Assembly: GCA_946965045.2 (NCBI GenBank)
Contig: OX337233.1
Span: forward strand, 2,976,001 to 3,040,000
Length of the DNA: 64,000 bases
Origin: Epithemia pelagica
Lineage: Eukaryota > Bacillariophyta > Bacillariophyceae > Surirellales > Surirellaceae
Direction of reading: 5' to 3'
Positions 10,201 through 19,528 of this stretch are shown one piece after another (position 1 is the first letter of the stretch; each line of letters opens with the position of its first letter). The notes under the pieces were generated by a model. The model saw only the letters and a program-made list of their open reading frames with translations, was not told the DNA's origin and did no database searches. Made by a program: the position numbers and the translations under genes.

Positions 10201-10530
10201 CTGGACTCTTTTTCGGTTCCCTGTTCGTGTTGTTCGTGTTCTTGTGGGTGCCACCCATTGGTCTTGTCGTCTTGCACCGGATATTCCTTGAGACGCTACC
10301 ACCACACAAGAAGGACGGTGGAGCGAGACGACACCAAGGGTTCCAGCACAAGACGACGAAGAGGAGCACCATGCAGCGGCAATTGTCAAGGATGGCAGGA
10401 TCCACCCGACAATCGCGAATCGGACCACCAACACCGTCCACCACCGTGGTGATGGCTTCCAGTCACCACGACCGGCCAACACTCGCTTGTGACAGACCCG
10501 TATCTGTATCCCCATCCTCCTCCTCGTCAT
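7297..10530 (-). CDS. M16 family zinc metallopeptidase, predicted thylakoid-lumen targeted
   Basis: A 1077-residue single-exon protein. The inverted zinc motif HLMEH (HxxEH) is at residues 267-271 within GLAHLMEHMILGAP, and the downstream acidic ligand is expected in the RREVSRVDSELD region. The rest fits the repeated alpha/beta domains of pitrilysin/insulinase peptidases. The N terminus is tripartite: a hydrophobic signal segment at about 32-54, a basic Ser-rich transit-like stretch, then NRRTFVSSTAATAAAALG at 153-170 ending in AHA at 176-178. The last part resembles a twin-arginine thylakoid signal. The inferred role is degradation of peptides in the plastid, probably in the lumen. Asn and Ser runs interrupt the domain next to the zinc site. 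Family assignment is firm; lumen placement is inference. It is divergent from the plastid fasciclin gene. Confidence 0.88.
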   Translation of the reverse strand: MTRRRMGIQIRVCHKRVLAGRGDWKPSPRWWTVLVVRFAIVGWILPSLTIAAAWCSSSSSCAGTLGVVSLHRPSCVVVASQGISGARRQDQWVAPTRTRTTRTGNRKRVQWSLLSKKDDDEKLDDDDSSNSRNPPASPKATSLNDVNEGPSLNRRTFVSSTAATAAAALGLHPLEAHAGWIQQQQQRDKTASSSSSSPTDGSTAAHREQEEVPPFSSVRQYKTLVLSNGLPVILVRDQRALSMASAALTIGGAGQFSDPLDLPGLAHLMEHMILGAPLRHGTTTNNNNNRPPQELEDWLSDRDGWSNGYTAYDNVCFHVSVGQVYLQETLELLASLLVRNHVERGCFNAPVLRREVSRVDSELDVDQVTTQAYFLTKDFVNPEHPYARFGLGNRASLEQIPRAQGISVSERLLQFFDQWYQPSQATLVVVGTQSLQTLARWVSPFASTLSVSSPPPRGNAERFGSPPRSYPGRFLQGGHRLKQMVLARKQQEPPPPPSALNPNIPGLSSSTSSPPKRMAATSEMLTMEWITNFDYTSVTTTTTRTTGESMVTGTQMAFLLSQTLGRKGTGSLYLFLLRRGWIASGSVPRFTVPVDVSGFQLLKLELRLTLDGFLNRSAVVVAILDSLDALRVGTSFAVPRVVVTSWASVAKLFGYTLANRPPDVIELAQDAQLYGVPQVASIGTGNWYRFPSPEDRTAMRTLCQSLSQTLELMSNPDAAVVIVTAGPSTASHAKLPMAFSKKWLTEPTTGGRFLYEDMLGLASRIEELVLTRVVDREELLRPVLNTLIPLSIRPPRIPVAPSGDAASSSTFQELPSTTNDATGKLHTKNWFVGFPHNNKALFPTPRGPPEPTCRCIFVVELLSSRPARAGLRQAAQGELFKMSFESALTDLGELGAPAGLAHDISYNKYGMRIAVLGLSPNIGSYTRRLCRRLTEHASVLLRGPELFPRAITTAAMTDIKLARGMSPLRKRTLISSVRRSTAHEAAVEGQLFFQSVEGALCFAQGDLLPQEVSDLAQDVRDIFQKRGIGNKRRILVTSAFPDIEDLVYQPVWKPRFGSPCGIAGVPLISDACGRVPR

Positions 10531-11090
10531 GAAGAATAGACTGACAGTGGCAAACCCGTAGACCCAGTCTTCTTCTTCTAGGGTTCAAAACAGAATAGCC
10601 TCCAGTGGTTCTCTACTGACTGTAGTATTGTCTCTCCTGTGGTTGTTCTTCTTCGCTCTTTCCTTCCTTGTCCTTGCTGTGGTCATGATGCTTGTTCGGC
10701 CGCCATGATATACTCCTCATTCCATTCTAGGCATGGAGTTGCATTTGTGGACAAACATTCGCACGCGCCCCCCACACGACGACAACACTTCCGAACGACC
10801 CCAAATCTTCAAAGCGCAAAGATCGGGACACGTAGCCGGATTGGGGTGACCTTAGCGCGACCCTATGGCGACCTCATCATTCTTCGGATTCTTCGTCCGT
10901 CTTCGTTGTTTGACAACCGAGAAATGATTCGATCACACATTCAACAAGATCTTCAAGCTACCAGCGTCATATCTCAAAGAGAGATTCGTCGTTGACAAAG
11001 AGAAGGGTTATTGACACTCTCCGCGTACGATCGATCGTATTACCAACACGAATTTCAACCTCTCGTTCCATACTACTCTTGTGTTCAACC
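10531..11090. promoter_or_regulatory. Shared intergenic region between divergent M16 and fasciclin genes
   Basis: This 560-bp gap lies between two divergently transcribed genes for predicted plastid proteins, so it must contain both promoters. A 118-codon open frame at 10639-10995 has no domain or signal and is probably chance or leader sequence. No individual element can be named with confidence. Confidence 0.45.
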
Positions 11091-11921
11091 ATGCCTACCA
11101 TGACGAGCTCCTGGACGACGGCGTTGGTTATCGTGTGGACGATTTGGTCCACCCTGGTTCCAACGCCACAATTTACTTCGACCGCCTTTGGACTTGTCGC
11201 ATCACCCGTGACGACGACAAGCCGCCGTTCCGCATGGCAAAGACCAACAAACACGGTCGTTCGACGACCAAACGTAGTAGTATTGGGTTCGACGACGCAA
11301 TCGCGAGATGTGGATGATTGGGAAGCGGCCGAGTACGAAGCCGCACCGCCGACGGATTTGGAAAAATTCTTGTCGACGCGCTTTCCCGAATTTTGGTTCT
11401 TGCTCCAACAAAATGAAGCCGTCTTGGCCGTGGTGCGGGCCGACGTGGCGCAACGACCCGACGGCATTACCCTGTTTGCACCCAATGCGCAAGCCTTTTC
11501 GGCCCTGGGTCCGAAACGCTTGTCCCAACTCGAAGACGAACGCAATTTGGAAACGGCGGCCAAAATGGCGGCCTTTCATGTGATTGATACCCAAGCCGTC
11601 ACGAATGTTCAGTTATTTACCGAAGATTGGACCAAGGGACGACCCCGCGACGGTCAAAAACCCGACTTGACCATTGAAGGCATTAGCACCTTGGGTGGGA
11701 CGGTGCCCGTTGGTCGCAGTGCGCAAGATACCGGACTGTTTGGAACGGGATGGTTTGCCCAAAAGGGCGGAGATGCCACCGTCGTGGGAACCAACAATGC
11801 CCGTGTGGTGCAATCCTTTACCAGTACCAAGGGAAAATGGATTGTCCATGAAATGACCGACTTGATTTCGCCCGAATTACTCTGGCGATATTGCGATCAA
11901 TTGCGGATTCCAGGATTTTAA
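11091..11921 (+). CDS. Fasciclin (FAS1) domain protein, predicted plastid targeted
   Basis: A 276-residue protein. The ATG at 11091 is preferred over one 99 nt upstream because it puts a clean signal peptide at the N terminus (TTALVIVWTIWSTLV). This is followed by TSTA and FGLVASP, with Phe at the predicted +1 site, the ASAFAP-type signature of diatom plastid import. A Ser/Arg-rich transit region follows, then one FAS1 domain with the conserved blocks TLFAPNAQAFSAL, AAFHVIDTQ and a C-terminal VVQSF..NGK-like WIVHEMTDL segment. Fasciclin domains mediate adhesion or protein contacts; algal plastid versions have no assigned job. It shares its promoter region with the M16 peptidase. Confidence 0.85.
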   Translation: MPTMTSSWTTALVIVWTIWSTLVPTPQFTSTAFGLVASPVTTTSRRSAWQRPTNTVVRRPNVVVLGSTTQSRDVDDWEAAEYEAAPPTDLEKFLSTRFPEFWFLLQQNEAVLAVVRADVAQRPDGITLFAPNAQAFSALGPKRLSQLEDERNLETAAKMAAFHVIDTQAVTNVQLFTEDWTKGRPRDGQKPDLTIEGISTLGGTVPVGRSAQDTGLFGTGWFAQKGGDATVVGTNNARVVQSFTSTKGKWIVHEMTDLISPELLWRYCDQLRIPGF

Positions 11922-12718
11922 TTTCAGAGAGAACGTCTGCCAAGTGCGAACCAAAATAGGACTGTCATTGTATGCTTCACGGAATGTCAAACGTGGTTCA
12001 CACACACTGCTGGAACAAACACGGAATGACCCAGGACACGTGAGAAATCCAGAAGGAAGGATGCATTCCATTTTTTAGTAGATTATTTGTTTCGCTGTAC
12101 CATTTTCATTGTTTTCCATGGACCAAAACAAAAGAGACTCGTGGATTACTTACTTTGGGTCAAGAGGTGCTGGCTGCCACATCAAGAATCGTACATCTGC
12201 CGATTCGTCAGAACTGTCGTTCCTGAATGATGACGTTTTTTGGAGAAGAAAGGAGGCAAATATCGATGAAATTCCAGTGTTTGTCTCCAATGGTTGTCGA
12301 GAGGAAGGAACCGCATCCTTCTAAATCGTCCGATCACATCTAGAGATTGCTATGCCTCTTTTCTGTGGATAGACTTGAAGGAGCTTTTGGGAGTCGCGCA
12401 AACACGAGAACACGATCAACTGCTCTCCCCCTACGGAATCGCAGATTTCAGATTCTAGCCCAACCAGATGGAAAGAGTCATTCACCATGAGCAATTCGTT
12501 CTAATTACTTATATCAGTGTACAACAGACACTTCAATGGCAACACGACAGACATAAAGGGAATAAGGATTACGGATTACAATAATTTGGAGAGATGTGCA
12601 ACCCAACAACCAAGAAAAGGACTGTCCTGGAGGTCGTTTGACGTTCAAGTTCCACTCTTTCTATTACTCTTCATCGCTTGGAATGTCCCCAGTGATGATG
12701 ATGATGATGATGACGACG
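11922..12718. other. Intergenic region, no gene seen
   Basis: It contains the fasciclin 3' flank and short open frames without protein-like features. A GAT/GAC-rich microsatellite sits at about 12692-12720, next to the start of the receptor pseudogene. Confidence 0.5.
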
Positions 12719-13293
12719 ATGAAAGATTCATTCGTCCCGCGGCTGCTCCTGGTGTTGATCTTTGTTACCATGGCAAGAGGAACAACACCAGGATCGGACT
12801 GGAACTGCTCCATTCACATGATGGCTCCGTTTGTCTCTCCAAGGTACGACAACGCCAATTGTAAATAATGGATTCAAGACGATCCTGACGGACTCATGAT
12901 ATGCGTTTCATCGTTTCCTCTTACGATATTAGTGGAGAGCCCTATGGAGGAATTCTGGGTGTCAAGGCCACGACGGTTGGATTCTCTCAGCTGGCGGCCG
13001 CCCTCCTGGCGGCCCATCATTTTAATACCCGAAATGCATCCATTGTTCCCGAAATTGCCAGTCTGCCCGACACGTGCACGGCGGTCCTGGACATTTCCAA
13101 GGCGGTCAATGCCATTCGCTTTCACTGGACGGGAATCCATACACTGGCCTTGGAGGGAATGCCTCCCTGTGCCATGGTAGGGCCCTTTGATGACCAAACC
13201 GCCACCGACTTGGCCGTCATGGCTCAAGCACACCATGTGCCAATGGTGACGACACGATCCTCTGACATTAATGTCGTCTCGGACGTGAAGTAA
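12719..13293 (+). pseudogene. Truncated N-terminal fragment of a GABA-B-like receptor (ANF ligand-binding domain)
   Basis: From 12719 a signal peptide (KDSFVPRLLLVLIFVTMARG) is followed by CSIHMMAPFVSPRYDNANC, then a TAA. Protein-like sequence resumes directly after the stop (WIQDDPDGL), then changes frame near 12896-12903 and runs on as RFIVSSYDISGEPYGG, QLAAALLAAHHFNTRNASIV and GMPPCAMVGPFDDQTATDLA to a stop at 13293. The last blocks are the start of a periplasmic-binding-protein-like receptor domain as in class C GPCRs. One nonsense codon, one frameshift and loss of everything after the first lobe mark it as a pseudogene. The 7TM gene at the window start is of the same receptor family but need not be its missing half. 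Confidence 0.7.
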
Positions 13294-13540
13294 AGGAATA
13301 GAGAATCGTTTGGAGTCGGATTTTCTAGTTTGTAGCAGGAAGTGGCGTTTGGTGTTCCTGGTGATCCTGCCAACATGAAAACAAAATCAAAAAACAATCT
13401 CGGAAGCGTTGGTCAGGACATACAGGTCTCTCTAGTAGTAGCAACGAGCTGTGTATGGAGACCATGACAATGTTCATTCACCAAAAGAAGGTTGTAGGTT
13501 GGTCTCCCAGTTCCCCTTACTCCTACTAGGGGATTACCTA

Positions 13541-14110
13541 CTCCCTCCTGAAAGAAAATACTTCACGCTTTTACCAAAAAAGCGATATTTTCACGAGCGA
13601 ACGTCCTTTTTCCATAAAAATTTTTTTGTTAGAAAGCCCTACTTATTAGCTCTATATTGGTGTATTATTTATATGTTCGATTCTTGCTTTGGAACGAGAT
13701 ACGATTGTTCAAAAGGCGTGATTTTGAGCATCGGTCTTCAGAGCCCACCGGTTGACACTTCTATGGCGGCTCCAAACACGTCCTCTTCAGGGCGGCCCCT
13801 CGAGGCATCAAAGAGTAGGAATATGTGTACAACTGACAAGATTCGTGCCATTTCCATGCTGAATTCCATGGTCAACGACGGCACCTTTGGCCATGGTTCT
13901 GCTCACTCGTCGCACACAAAAGTTGTACTTTTCCTATAATAGTGTAGACTCGCGCATGTCAACCAATATGTTCCCCCATATTATTCTAAAATTTTTATAC
14001 TCCGAATGAGCCGGCCGTCCTCCTGTAGAGTTGTACCAGATCCTACGTAATCTTTTTATGCGACTAAAATAACCAAAAAAAAACGTGAAGTATTTTCTTT
14101 CAGGAGGGAG
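13541..14110. mobile_element. MITE with Stowaway-like termini and TA target duplication
   Basis: The ends are inverted repeats: 27 nt starting CTCCCTCCTGAAAGAAAATA at 13541 match the reverse complement ending at 14110 without mismatch, and weaker similarity continues inward. A TA dinucleotide flanks each end (13539-13540 and 14111-14112), as in Tc1/mariner elements. CTCCCTCC is the known start of Stowaway-type TIRs. The 570-bp body holds no full transposase. An open frame across the left half (ending 13939) contains TTDKIRAISMLNSMVNDG, which might be a remnant of an N-terminal helix-turn-helix. The element is probably non-autonomous. Confidence 0.85.
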
Positions 14111-14435
14111 TAGTTTCTACGGATATATCTCAGTGTATAGCGAGAGGTAGCTCTACTTGTAGCCGTTGGATGGACAGACGCGACAACGATTTTTCTCTTG
14201 AGAACCCCGGAGCGTGGGAGCAGATGTTCCGAATGGACACGCACCGCATTTTTGTGGGCCGGCTGCTCCTCGAATTTCCAGTTTCCGAATGCAACGTCGG
14301 TGTGAATGCGGCAGATGATGAAATGAGGCCAATGGACCAACAACCAACCATTGTCAGCCACTCGACTCTCGAGGAAGAAAAAAAGAAACAAAGACAAAGA
14401 CTGGCCTTTTGCGAGTGGACAAGAAGAGAACATAC
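14111..14435. other. Intergenic region upstream of the membrane-protein gene
   Basis: It contains the 5' flank of the next gene. Overlapping open frames on both strands lack domains and are not supported as genes. Confidence 0.4.
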
Positions 14436-16933
14436 ATGACTGTGTCGCTTCCATTGTCGGACGTTTCCCATGGCGACAAGGGCTCAAAGGATGACGATGC
14501 TGATAGCCATGTTGTTGCTCATGACAAGGAGGAGGAGGAGAACGAAATGGTTGAAAAACGAATAGAGACTACAGTGTCCGTTGAACGAGGCAACGAACGC
14601 TTGGATACAGTCCCTGATCATGACAATGCCCCAGCTGTGTTTTTGCCATTGCCCACACCAAGCACAAGCATTTTGAGGGATGATGTTGTTGATCAAGCAG
14701 CACTTGAACAGGTCAACTCATTGGCATGCCAAGGCTTGATGACTAGTACTGTATCGGCTGTCGCAACAGCAGGTGCTACTGTTGATCTCGAAACGAATGG
14801 ACCATTGCACGAAGTGCTACCTACCATTGGTCGTCCATCCTCCACTCGTTGCCACCAAACCATCGTGGATGATGACGATGACGATCACGACGACGATTCC
14901 AACAACTACAACGAAGGTCCTTCGAATCACCATGCCACTGCCGTTGATTGGACTGTACCATTGCACGAGCTGAATCAGGCTGTCGAACCACTGGACTTGG
15001 TGGAGGAGGAGGAGGAACCGCCGCCACACTCTGTCGTACCATGGCAAGAACCCTCCTTCACTCCGTGCAGCAGGACCGTGGAACACCAAGGGACGTCCAC
15101 TCCTGGTACAAGGACCATGGAACAGCAAGAAGCACCCTCCAACCCTGGCAGTAGAATACACATGGAAAAGGAAGATATGGACGAAGAGATTTCATCCTCT
15201 CTCACTACTGTTCTAGTCGAGGAGGGCCGAATCCAAGAAACAACCAACGACCAGGATGATATCGAAGCAGCGTACAGCAGTGGTGAGAGGTCTTTGGTAC
15301 GTGAAAAGACAAACCTGAAGGTCGTTTTGATCTCGAAACGTGTGTATTGTATGGGTTCTTCTCTAGTAGAGGGTGTGGCAGCAGACTCACACTTTTTGGA
15401 TTGGATTTGGGTTTTCCGTTTGGGTTTGACCATACCCAGAAATGCGAGGAACCGGAAAATGACGACGATAAGAAGAAGAAGAACCTAAACAAAGGGCAAG
15501 AGACTCCTAATAGAGGCGAGTGTGCACCACCACCCCTCCATGAAATTGCCTGTCGAATACGGTCCTCTCCAAAACGACAGAGCCGACGCTGCAGTCTGTG
15601 CTTGTGGTGGTGCCAACCCAACGACACCACAGTACTGGGAAACGACGACGAACACCACCCCCGCCATGTCGACGATGGGACCAGTACCATTGGCGACGAA
15701 TCCGTCATTCGACGACCCATTCCACGCGAGACCATGACTGTGCCGTGCAAACCACGAGTCCAATACACAATTCTGGTCTTGGTGGTGGTCGGTGTGATTG
15801 GCTTGATTGCCATGACGGTTGTCTTGGGTGGAGTCTTGACCGGAACGACCGACGACAACGAGGAGACAAGGCCATTCAACCATACACTTGTCATTACCGT
15901 GGAGAATATCCAACTTGTGGCACAGACACCCAATGGAATCGCGACAAGAGAGGGACAGGATCCTCCAATCGTACCATTCCCCACAACCCACGAGTTGCAA
16001 TACTTGTTTTATTGTACCTTGGAATACTGGGACAAGTACATGACCACCACTATGTTGGCCCAAAACTTGTCCTCCTCCATGAATGCCGACTATCAGACGT
16101 TGACTCTTCAACCGTGGATTGGTATCCCACCTCCCAATAACAATGCTACCAATAACGGGTCGTTGTTGCGCTTGGCCAACCTTGAAGCCGTCTATCACAC
16201 TGCGGCAGATCCCATGACGACCCTCTCTTGGAGTAATAGTGTGTTGAATCTCTTGAACCAATCCCTTGTCGGTTTGGAAGCCTTTGTGCAAGAGCGTACC
16301 ACAGTGGAACAGCCAAACGACAATCGCTGGTGCGCCAGGTGGTGGTCCGTTCAAAACCAGTACCAGTACCACCATTATCAATTGCATCATCTGACGAGTC
16401 CCTGGCAAGAACCAGCGAGCAACACTCCATGGCTCGAACAACGCATTCAATATTCGATATCCATTGCAGTACCTCCTGACACCACATCAACCGATGCGAC
16501 TGCCATTTCGGACTGGGTGTGGGTGGAACGTACCAATGACTTTATTCAAACCATTTTGGTTGCACAAATGGATACCATCGTTGGAGTCCAAACGACGTTG
16601 CACTATACGACATTTCCTCATTCGTGCTTGTCGTCCAACGAGACGACCAGTACAAGTAGTATCTATTTGGCCCTCGAAAGTCATGTGTGGCGAACCGATA
16701 CTACTGGAATCCATGGCTCTGCACAAGAACCAGCGGGGAATCTACAGGATTGGTGGTTTCAACAATGGCAAGACTTTGGCAACGTGTATTTGGAGGAGTT
16801 TGTGCGTACTACCGTGCAGGAGGAGGGCCCCTATTCCAAAGCTAGCGACGTACTCGTTCGACCTGCCAGCTTTGAGTATTCTGCTGCCGATGGATCGGAA
16901 CCCACTTCTCGAGACGTCATTTGCCAACGATGA
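14436..16933 (+). CDS. Single-pass membrane protein with acidic N-terminal region, function unknown
   Basis: Two exons: 14436-15296 and 15440-16933, joined in phase 0 across a 143-nt intron (GTACGT...CCCAG), giving 784 residues. The ATG at 14436 is chosen because the frame upstream has only a TTG. The N-terminal half is acidic and low-complexity, with Asp runs and near-repeats of the type CSRTVEHQGTSTPGTRTMEQ. A Cys/Trp-rich patch precedes a single helix, YTILVLVVVGVIGLIAMTVVLGG. After it lie about 360 residues rich in Asn/Thr and N-glycosylation-type sites (NLSS, NATN, NQS), consistent with a type II protein with a lumenal or extracellular C terminus. No catalytic motif is recognised. This layout is common among diatom cell-surface proteins, but no function can be given. 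Confidence 0.7.
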
Positions 16934-16969
16934 AGAGGAGACACGGAAGCCACACATGGAAGCGACACA

Positions 16970-16991
16970 TACTCCTACCTAGGTAGGAGTA
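16970..16991. repeat. 22-nt perfect palindrome
   Basis: TACTCCTACCT is followed immediately by its reverse complement AGGTAGGAGTA, with no spacer. It lies 37 bp downstream of the membrane-protein stop codon. It could form a cruciform, bind a dimeric factor, or be the footprint of an excised element. Confidence 0.85.
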
Positions 16992-17447
16992 GCTCCCTGT
17001 CGTCCATTTTGAGAATGACACAGGACGACCACCCCTTGTCCGTCTTTGCTAGAAAATCGTTATCCAAAGGATCCACCAACCAGTTCTGGAACAGACTTCT
17101 ATCGATTCTTAGGAGTAGAAGAAGATAGGAGTAATACAGTTGAGATTCATCGGGGCCAACGATCCATCGTATCCGTAGGAGCCCTCGAAAAGGGTAGCCA
17201 TAGTAGCCACAATCTATCAGTCACGAATCAACATGACTGATGACTCCCAGAGACCCAAAATGACTCCTTTCGGAAGACCAATGGACCGCACACCCTCTCT
17301 TCTTCAATACACCAAGTTCCATTGACGGCCTTTCTTACACCAGTTTGTGGTTCAGCAGCATATTATAAAGAACTCATCTATCGCTCTCCTGGTGAATCCT
17401 TTAGCCTGTTGAGATTCCTACAGTGTTGTGTTATAAAGAGAGACGCA
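16992..17447. promoter_or_regulatory. Intergenic region with TATA-like motifs before the first sulfotransferase-like gene
   Basis: No gene is seen. TATTATAAAG near 17360 and TTATAAAG at 17431 are TATA-like and lie about 90 and 17 bp before the chosen ATG; only the farther one is at a usual promoter distance. Short GGAGTA motifs recur in the first half, echoing the palindrome just upstream. Confidence 0.35.
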
Positions 17448-18788
17448 ATGACTCGGATACCGAGACCACCACCACCACCATCACAACTAGCTCAGCGAGT
17501 GGCCATTGGAACGGGCGGAAGCTTTTTATGGACGTTAATGTTATGTGGTGTATTGGCGACCCTCGTCAATGTCTTGTTTGAAGCTGGATCAACCATGGAA
17601 CCGACCCATTGGGCTTCCAAGTTTGATGTCATTCAAGGGGAACTCCTCTTGGAGGGACAACAACAACCGGGCAAGGGACAACACTTGCCCCTGCAACAAC
17701 TACAGCAGCAACAACTACCACAACGACTCCAATTACCGCTCGCCAATTCACAGGCCCTTCCACAACGACAAGAACCAAAAGTCCCCGAAAAGCATTTTAA
17801 TTGGGATAAAGTCAATCCCGAATTGGCACTGGATAAGGGTCCGATACTCAAACTGGTACAAGATGCCGGCATTACCGACATTGACGAGTCGGATTTGCAA
17901 AAGTTGCCCTCCTGGTCCGATGTCAAGTCGTTGTATGGCGAGGAGCCCATTATTTGGGGCTACCCCGAACAATGTAGCAAGTTTCAAAACCTTCCCAACA
18001 AGGCTCTCCATTTCATTTCTACCGCGGGTACCTTTAATACCGGAACCAACCTCATGTCGGAATTGTTGATTGCCAATTGTCATTTGCCGGACCATGAAAA
18101 GGAGTACAAGGGCGCAGGTGTTCGATGGCAAGTGATTTGGGGCAAACATACGCCCGTCAAGAATGAAACGTACCGATTGACACATCGAACGTACAAGGAT
18201 CCGAATTATTTGGCCGAAAACACCTTTCCTGTTGTCATGGTACGAGATCCCTACAAATGGATGCAATCCATGTGTCGACACAAATACGAAGCCAAATGGC
18301 TCAAGGATCCAGCAAATCCATTGCATTGTCCCAATTTAGTGTATCAAAATGACGCCAAACGACCCTTTAACGTAATGGTCAAGTACGCCAACTTTACCAC
18401 CCAATATACCTCGTTGGTGGAGTTGTGGAATGAATGGTATCAGGCCTATTTCGATGCGCCCTTTCCTCGTCTTGTGGTACGATTTGAAGATTTGATTTAC
18501 CATCCACGTGCCGTGGTTCAAAAGGCCTGTGAATGTGCCGGAGGCCAGTTGCGGAATAAATTTCGGTACATTGTCGAGTCGGCCAAAAAGGGAGAAAAGC
18601 AACATGGGCCACAAGCCCAACGAACGTCGTACTTGACGGCCTTGAGTCGGTATGGGACCAAAGAAGGGCGATACAAGGGATTTCAACCCAGCGACATGAA
18701 CTATGCTGGCCAACACCTTAATACGACGCTGATGCAGACCTTGGCCTATCCATTTCATGAAAATGCAATGCGGGAAGCCGACACATAA
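17448..18788 (+). CDS. Sulfotransferase-like type II membrane protein, tandem copy 1
   Basis: A 446-residue protein with a short Pro-rich cytosolic start and one membrane anchor (FLWTLMLCGVLATLVNVLFE). A Gln-rich stem is followed by a P-loop-type domain. The segment ISTAGTFNTGTNLMSELL matches the 5'-phosphosulfate loop of PAPS sulfotransferases, and FPVVMVRDPYKWMQSMCRHKY the 3'-phosphate-binding segment with Arg and a downstream Ser. The topology is that of a Golgi carbohydrate sulfotransferase acting in the lumen. The acceptor is unknown; diatom cell-wall and mucilage polysaccharides are sulfated, so a glycan acceptor is a reasonable guess. The ATG at 17448 is chosen because it places the anchor near the N terminus. 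The next gene downstream is a paralogue. Confidence 0.8.
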   Translation: MTRIPRPPPPPSQLAQRVAIGTGGSFLWTLMLCGVLATLVNVLFEAGSTMEPTHWASKFDVIQGELLLEGQQQPGKGQHLPLQQLQQQQLPQRLQLPLANSQALPQRQEPKVPEKHFNWDKVNPELALDKGPILKLVQDAGITDIDESDLQKLPSWSDVKSLYGEEPIIWGYPEQCSKFQNLPNKALHFISTAGTFNTGTNLMSELLIANCHLPDHEKEYKGAGVRWQVIWGKHTPVKNETYRLTHRTYKDPNYLAENTFPVVMVRDPYKWMQSMCRHKYEAKWLKDPANPLHCPNLVYQNDAKRPFNVMVKYANFTTQYTSLVELWNEWYQAYFDAPFPRLVVRFEDLIYHPRAVVQKACECAGGQLRNKFRYIVESAKKGEKQHGPQAQRTSYLTALSRYGTKEGRYKGFQPSDMNYAGQHLNTTLMQTLAYPFHENAMREADT

Positions 18789-19528
18789 CAAAGTTTCAAT
18801 CTACTTCACAAACAGTTGACGAATGGAGTACAAGGATACTGAGCGCGTTTTGAGTAATTGGTGTAAATACAGAAAGCGAGAGGAATCTTGCTCGAGGACA
18901 GGAACGAAATTTTGACATTCCCTTGTTTCCAAAGCAAATTGCTAAAGGTTGTCAACAGGGATCTATTGTGATGTTGTAGTCATAGTTGATGCTCTCACTG
19001 CTCCTATTGTAGGGCTGCTCTTCGCCTATGCGACTGAAATTTGGAGTGTCTATGACGAGCCATTTCGATTCCTGTGCACGTTTAGCAACAACCCGTTGCG
19101 GTCCTTGTGTGTGGCAATGTGTCTTGTTCCGCGGAGTGATCATGTCCACGTTCGTTCCCATCCTGGCAAATGGATTGGTGTGTAGGATACATTCGTCATC
19201 TCCCATGTGAAATGTGAATGATGAATGGCGTGATTCCGCGAGAATACATTATGGAGGACGGAATCTTTGGTCCTGCGTCTGCGTGGGGCACAACTCCCCT
19301 CGCGTACAAGAATTAGAGAGGCATGCGCCGGGCCGTCTGAGGTCCAACACATTTCGTTAGACAAGTACATATGCCCATTCACGTCTCACGCAGACCGTCT
19401 CCCTGCTCTCATCAAACTTTGGCCACATTTGAAGACAATCAACAAAAAAGACCGTTCCGTTCTCTGGTGTTTGCGCATAACAACAGGAGAACGAGAAAGG
19501 GGCTTACAAGAAACACAAGACGGTCAGG
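18789..19528. other. Intergenic region between the sulfotransferase-like paralogues
   Basis: About 740 bp without a supported gene. Short frames on both strands have no domains. It must contain the promoter of the second copy. Confidence 0.5.

Noticed and set aside
10639-10995. 118-codon frame between the M16 and fasciclin genes
   Set aside because: No domain or signal; it lies in a divergent promoter gap and ends in the leader of the fasciclin gene.
13451-13939. 162-codon frame across the left MITE border as a host gene
   Set aside because: It crosses the transposon end, so its first third is flank and the rest is element DNA; at most it contains a transposase remnant.
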